Shown here in pieces: positions 6,089-7,384 of a DNA stretch of 7,384 bases. The notes under the pieces are model-generated. The model saw nothing but the letters and a program-made list of their open reading frames with translations. It had not been told where the DNA came from and made no database searches. The position numbers were made by a program, and so were the translations under genes. The stretch is from Patescibacteria group bacterium. GTDB lineage: Bacteria; Patescibacteriota; Minisyncoccia; Phycocordibacterales; JANLHH01. Positions within the stretch are counted from its first letter, which is position 1. Every line of letters starts with the position of its first letter. The DNA lies in contig JANLHH010000030.1 in NCBI GenBank assembly GCA_024654605.1, positions 1 to 7,384 of the forward strand, in the 5' to 3' direction.

Positions 6089-6586
6089 ATGCAACCTATG
6101 AAAATATACATTGCCAGTGATCACGCGGGGTTTGAACTCAAAGAAAAATTGAAGATGTTTCTTGCCGACAATGGGTATGAAGCTGTTGATGCCGGTGCGT
6201 ACCAATACGACGAATCCGATGATTATCCGGACTTTGTCGTTTCTGCCGCACAATCGGTTTCTAGAGAGCCTCTGTCTCGCGGGATTATTTTAGGGGGTTC
6301 CGGCCAAGGCGAGGCTATTGCCGCCAACAGAGTGGATGGTGTGCGTGCGGCTCTCTATTACGGCGGTCCGCTTGATATCGTGAAATTGTCCCGCACACAC
6401 AATGATGCAAATGTGTTATCACTCGCCGCGCGCTTCATGAACGAAGAGGAGGCGAAAGAGGCAACGAAGCTTTTTCTGGAAACGCCGTTTAGCGACGAAG
6501 AGCGGCATCAAAGAAGGATTAAAAAAATTGATGAATTGACCGCGGGCGGAAACGCGTCTCCCGGTCCTTTATCTTCCAGCCTATGA
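6089..6586 (+). CDS. rpiB: Ribose-5-phosphate isomerase B (RpiB/LacAB family)
   Basis: 165 residues; the family is usually about 145-160. It interconverts ribose 5-phosphate and ribulose 5-phosphate in the non-oxidative pentose phosphate pathway. The N-terminus IYIASDHAGFELK has the family's Asp-His pair (Asp11, His12). GGSGQGEAIAANR (69-81) is the substrate loop: the Cys used as base in E. coli RpiB (in its CGTG loop) is Gly here, while Glu75 matches the catalytic Glu of the mycobacterial type. His104 in SRTHNDANVL is the ring-opening histidine region. The C-terminus HQRRIKKIDEL (140-150) is typical, followed by a 15-residue Gly/Pro/Ser extension. ATG 6098 (residue 4) is an equally possible start; a weak purine run 6066-6076 slightly favours 6089. 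The stop overlaps the start of the next gene (ATGA), so translation is probably coupled. Confidence 0.93.
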   Translation: MQPMKIYIASDHAGFELKEKLKMFLADNGYEAVDAGAYQYDESDDYPDFVVSAAQSVSREPLSRGIILGGSGQGEAIAANRVDGVRAALYYGGPLDIVKLSRTHNDANVLSLAARFMNEEEAKEATKLFLETPFSDEERHQRRIKKIDELTAGGNASPGPLSSSL

Positions 6587-7278
6587 TTGAGATACTTCCC
6601 GCAATCATTCCGGAAGATTTTGAAGACCTCAAGGAGAAACTGGCCCAGGTGCGCGGTATTGCGTCCATGGTCCAAATCGACATAGTGGACGGCAAGTTTG
6701 CCCCTCATCCAAGCTGGCCATATTATAAAAACGACCAAGAACATTTCCAAAAGATCCTTCGAGAGGAAGAGGGGTTGCCTTTCTGGGAAGATTTTTATTT
6801 TGAAGCGGATCTCATGATAGAGCGTCCGGAAGAACACATAGAAGATTTTATTTTTGCGGGGTTCAGTCGGATCGTCGTACACCTTGAGTCTACGGAGAAG
6901 ATGGGCGAGATCATTGAAATAGCAAAGAATATGGATACGGAGATCGGCATCGCGATAAATATAGACACACCCAACAGCGCGCTTGAAGAATGGATTGAGA
7001 GAATCAATTTTGTACAGCTCATGGGTATTGAAAAGATCGGTTCTCAAGGACAGCCGTTTGATCCGCGCGTCATTGAAAAGATTTCCACGTTGCGAATGCA
7101 ACACCCAGATATTATAATAAGTGTTGACGGAGGAGTGAGTTTGCGAACCGCTCCATTTTTGATAGGCGCCGGCGCGGAGCGCTTGGTATCGGGATCCGCT
7201 ATTTTTGAAAGCGACGACATAGAGAAAACCATTAACGACTTCAGGAATATCCACCCAGAAGGAACGTACGAAGAGTGA
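6583..7278 (+). CDS. rpe: Ribulose-phosphate 3-epimerase-like protein with altered metal site
   Basis: 231 residues, about family length. The family epimerises ribulose 5-phosphate and xylulose 5-phosphate in a TIM barrel using a metal held by two His and two Asp. Recognisable elements: ILPAIIPEDFEDL (4-16); VQIDIVDGKF (30-39); DLMIERPEEHIEDF (76-89); VVHLES (98-103); QPFDPRVIEKI (157-167); ISVDGGVSLRTAPFLI (179-194); GSAIF (204-208). The two catalytic Asp are kept (Asp33, Asp182). The usual His before Asp33 is Gln31, and the usual His of the HLMV motif is Asp76. The PGFGGQ loop is replaced by GSQGQ (153-157). I expect the reaction or metal preference to be related, but this is inferred. The gene overlaps rpiB by 4 bases and precedes transketolase by 7, so it belongs to the pentose phosphate operon. 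Confidence 0.85.
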   Translation: MIEILPAIIPEDFEDLKEKLAQVRGIASMVQIDIVDGKFAPHPSWPYYKNDQEHFQKILREEEGLPFWEDFYFEADLMIERPEEHIEDFIFAGFSRIVVHLESTEKMGEIIEIAKNMDTEIGIAINIDTPNSALEEWIERINFVQLMGIEKIGSQGQPFDPRVIEKISTLRMQHPDIIISVDGGVSLRTAPFLIGAGAERLVSGSAIFESDDIEKTINDFRNIHPEGTYEE

Positions 7279-7285
7279 TCACACC

Positions 7286-7384
7286 ATGGCACATTTAAGC
7301 GATCATAAAGTAAAAAAACTGGAACTGCAGGCAAACGAGATCCGCAAGTCGGTGATTGAAATGCTTGTGGAGGCAGGTTCCGGA
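7286..7384 (+). CDS. Transketolase, N-terminal (thiamine diphosphate-binding) part, partial
   Basis: The first 33 codons of a gene cut by the window end. The peptide MAHLSDHKVKKLELQANEIR, continuing KSVIEMLVEAGSG, matches the opening of transketolase N-terminal subunits, where E-A-G-S-G is followed by H-P-G-G. Transketolase moves two-carbon units between pentose and hexose/triose phosphates. Position right after rpiB and rpe, 7 bases past the rpe stop, supports this strongly. Many bacteria of this kind encode it as two separate halves; whether that is so here cannot be seen. ATG 7286 is chosen because it is the first start after rpe and fits the family; a weak purine run (GAAGAG, about 7270-7275) lies upstream. 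Confidence 0.85.
   Translation, partial: MAHLSDHKVKKLELQANEIRKSVIEMLVEAGSG

Noticed and set aside
6508..7254. A 248-codon open frame on the - strand opposite rpe
   Set aside because: It is the reverse complement of a gene with clear epimerase motifs; the translation has no recognisable domain and no promoter or start context.
1..7384. Recoded UGA (as in Gracilibacteria/Absconditabacteria)
   Set aside because: rpiB and rpe end at TGA exactly where the family ends, and no gene here needs TGA read through.
1..7384. CRISPR arrays, tRNA/rRNA genes, insertion sequences
   Set aside because: No regularly spaced direct repeats, cloverleaf-like sequence, transposase motif or flanking inverted repeats seen on either strand.

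Overview
The window looks like a piece of a Candidate Phyla Radiation (Patescibacteria, probably Parcubacteria-like) chromosome. This is an inference. It rests on the gene style: a GatB-type tail, a GAPDH, a very large secreted beta-rich protein with a helical charged tail, tiny orphan membrane proteins, and an rpiB-rpe-transketolase cluster with CPR-like sequence variants. The standard stop set is in use, because rpiB and rpe both end in TGA. Every supported gene is on the + strand.

Layout. Positions 1-87 hold the last 28 codons of gatB. A clean intrinsic terminator (107-130) and a TATAAT promoter (169-174) separate it from gap (211-1239, glyceraldehyde-3-phosphate dehydrogenase). Next comes a 1209-residue exported protein (1274-4903). 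It has a signal peptide, N-terminal beta-rich domains, an Ig-like domain, a lecithin:cholesterol acyltransferase (LCAT)-like alpha/beta hydrolase with a readable Ser-Asp-His triad, a calcium-loop motif, and a FIMAH-like helical tail split by a highly charged insert. A small membrane protein follows after 4 bases (A, 4908-5453). Then comes an orphan copy of the hydrolase tail with no hydrolase in front of it (5461-5712), and then a second, shorter membrane protein related to the first (B, 5720-6079). The right end is a non-oxidative pentose phosphate block: rpiB (6089-6586), an rpe-like epimerase (6583-7278, ATGA overlap), and the start of a transketolase N-terminal half (7286 to the window edge).

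How it fits together. GAPDH and the rpiB-rpe-tkt genes belong to central carbon metabolism (lower glycolysis and pentose interconversion). The secreted hydrolase and its membrane partners sit between them like an inserted cell-surface module. No terminator is visible from 211 to the end, so the block could be one long transcript. The most interesting signal is the repeated order tail-membrane protein-tail-membrane protein. It is best explained by tandem duplication of a [secreted hydrolase + membrane protein] pair, followed by deletion of almost all of the second hydrolase. The conserved pairing suggests that the membrane protein works with the tailed secreted hydrolase. For a cell expected to have reduced lipid biosynthesis, a role in acting on or acquiring lipids or other esters is plausible, but it is only a hypothesis.
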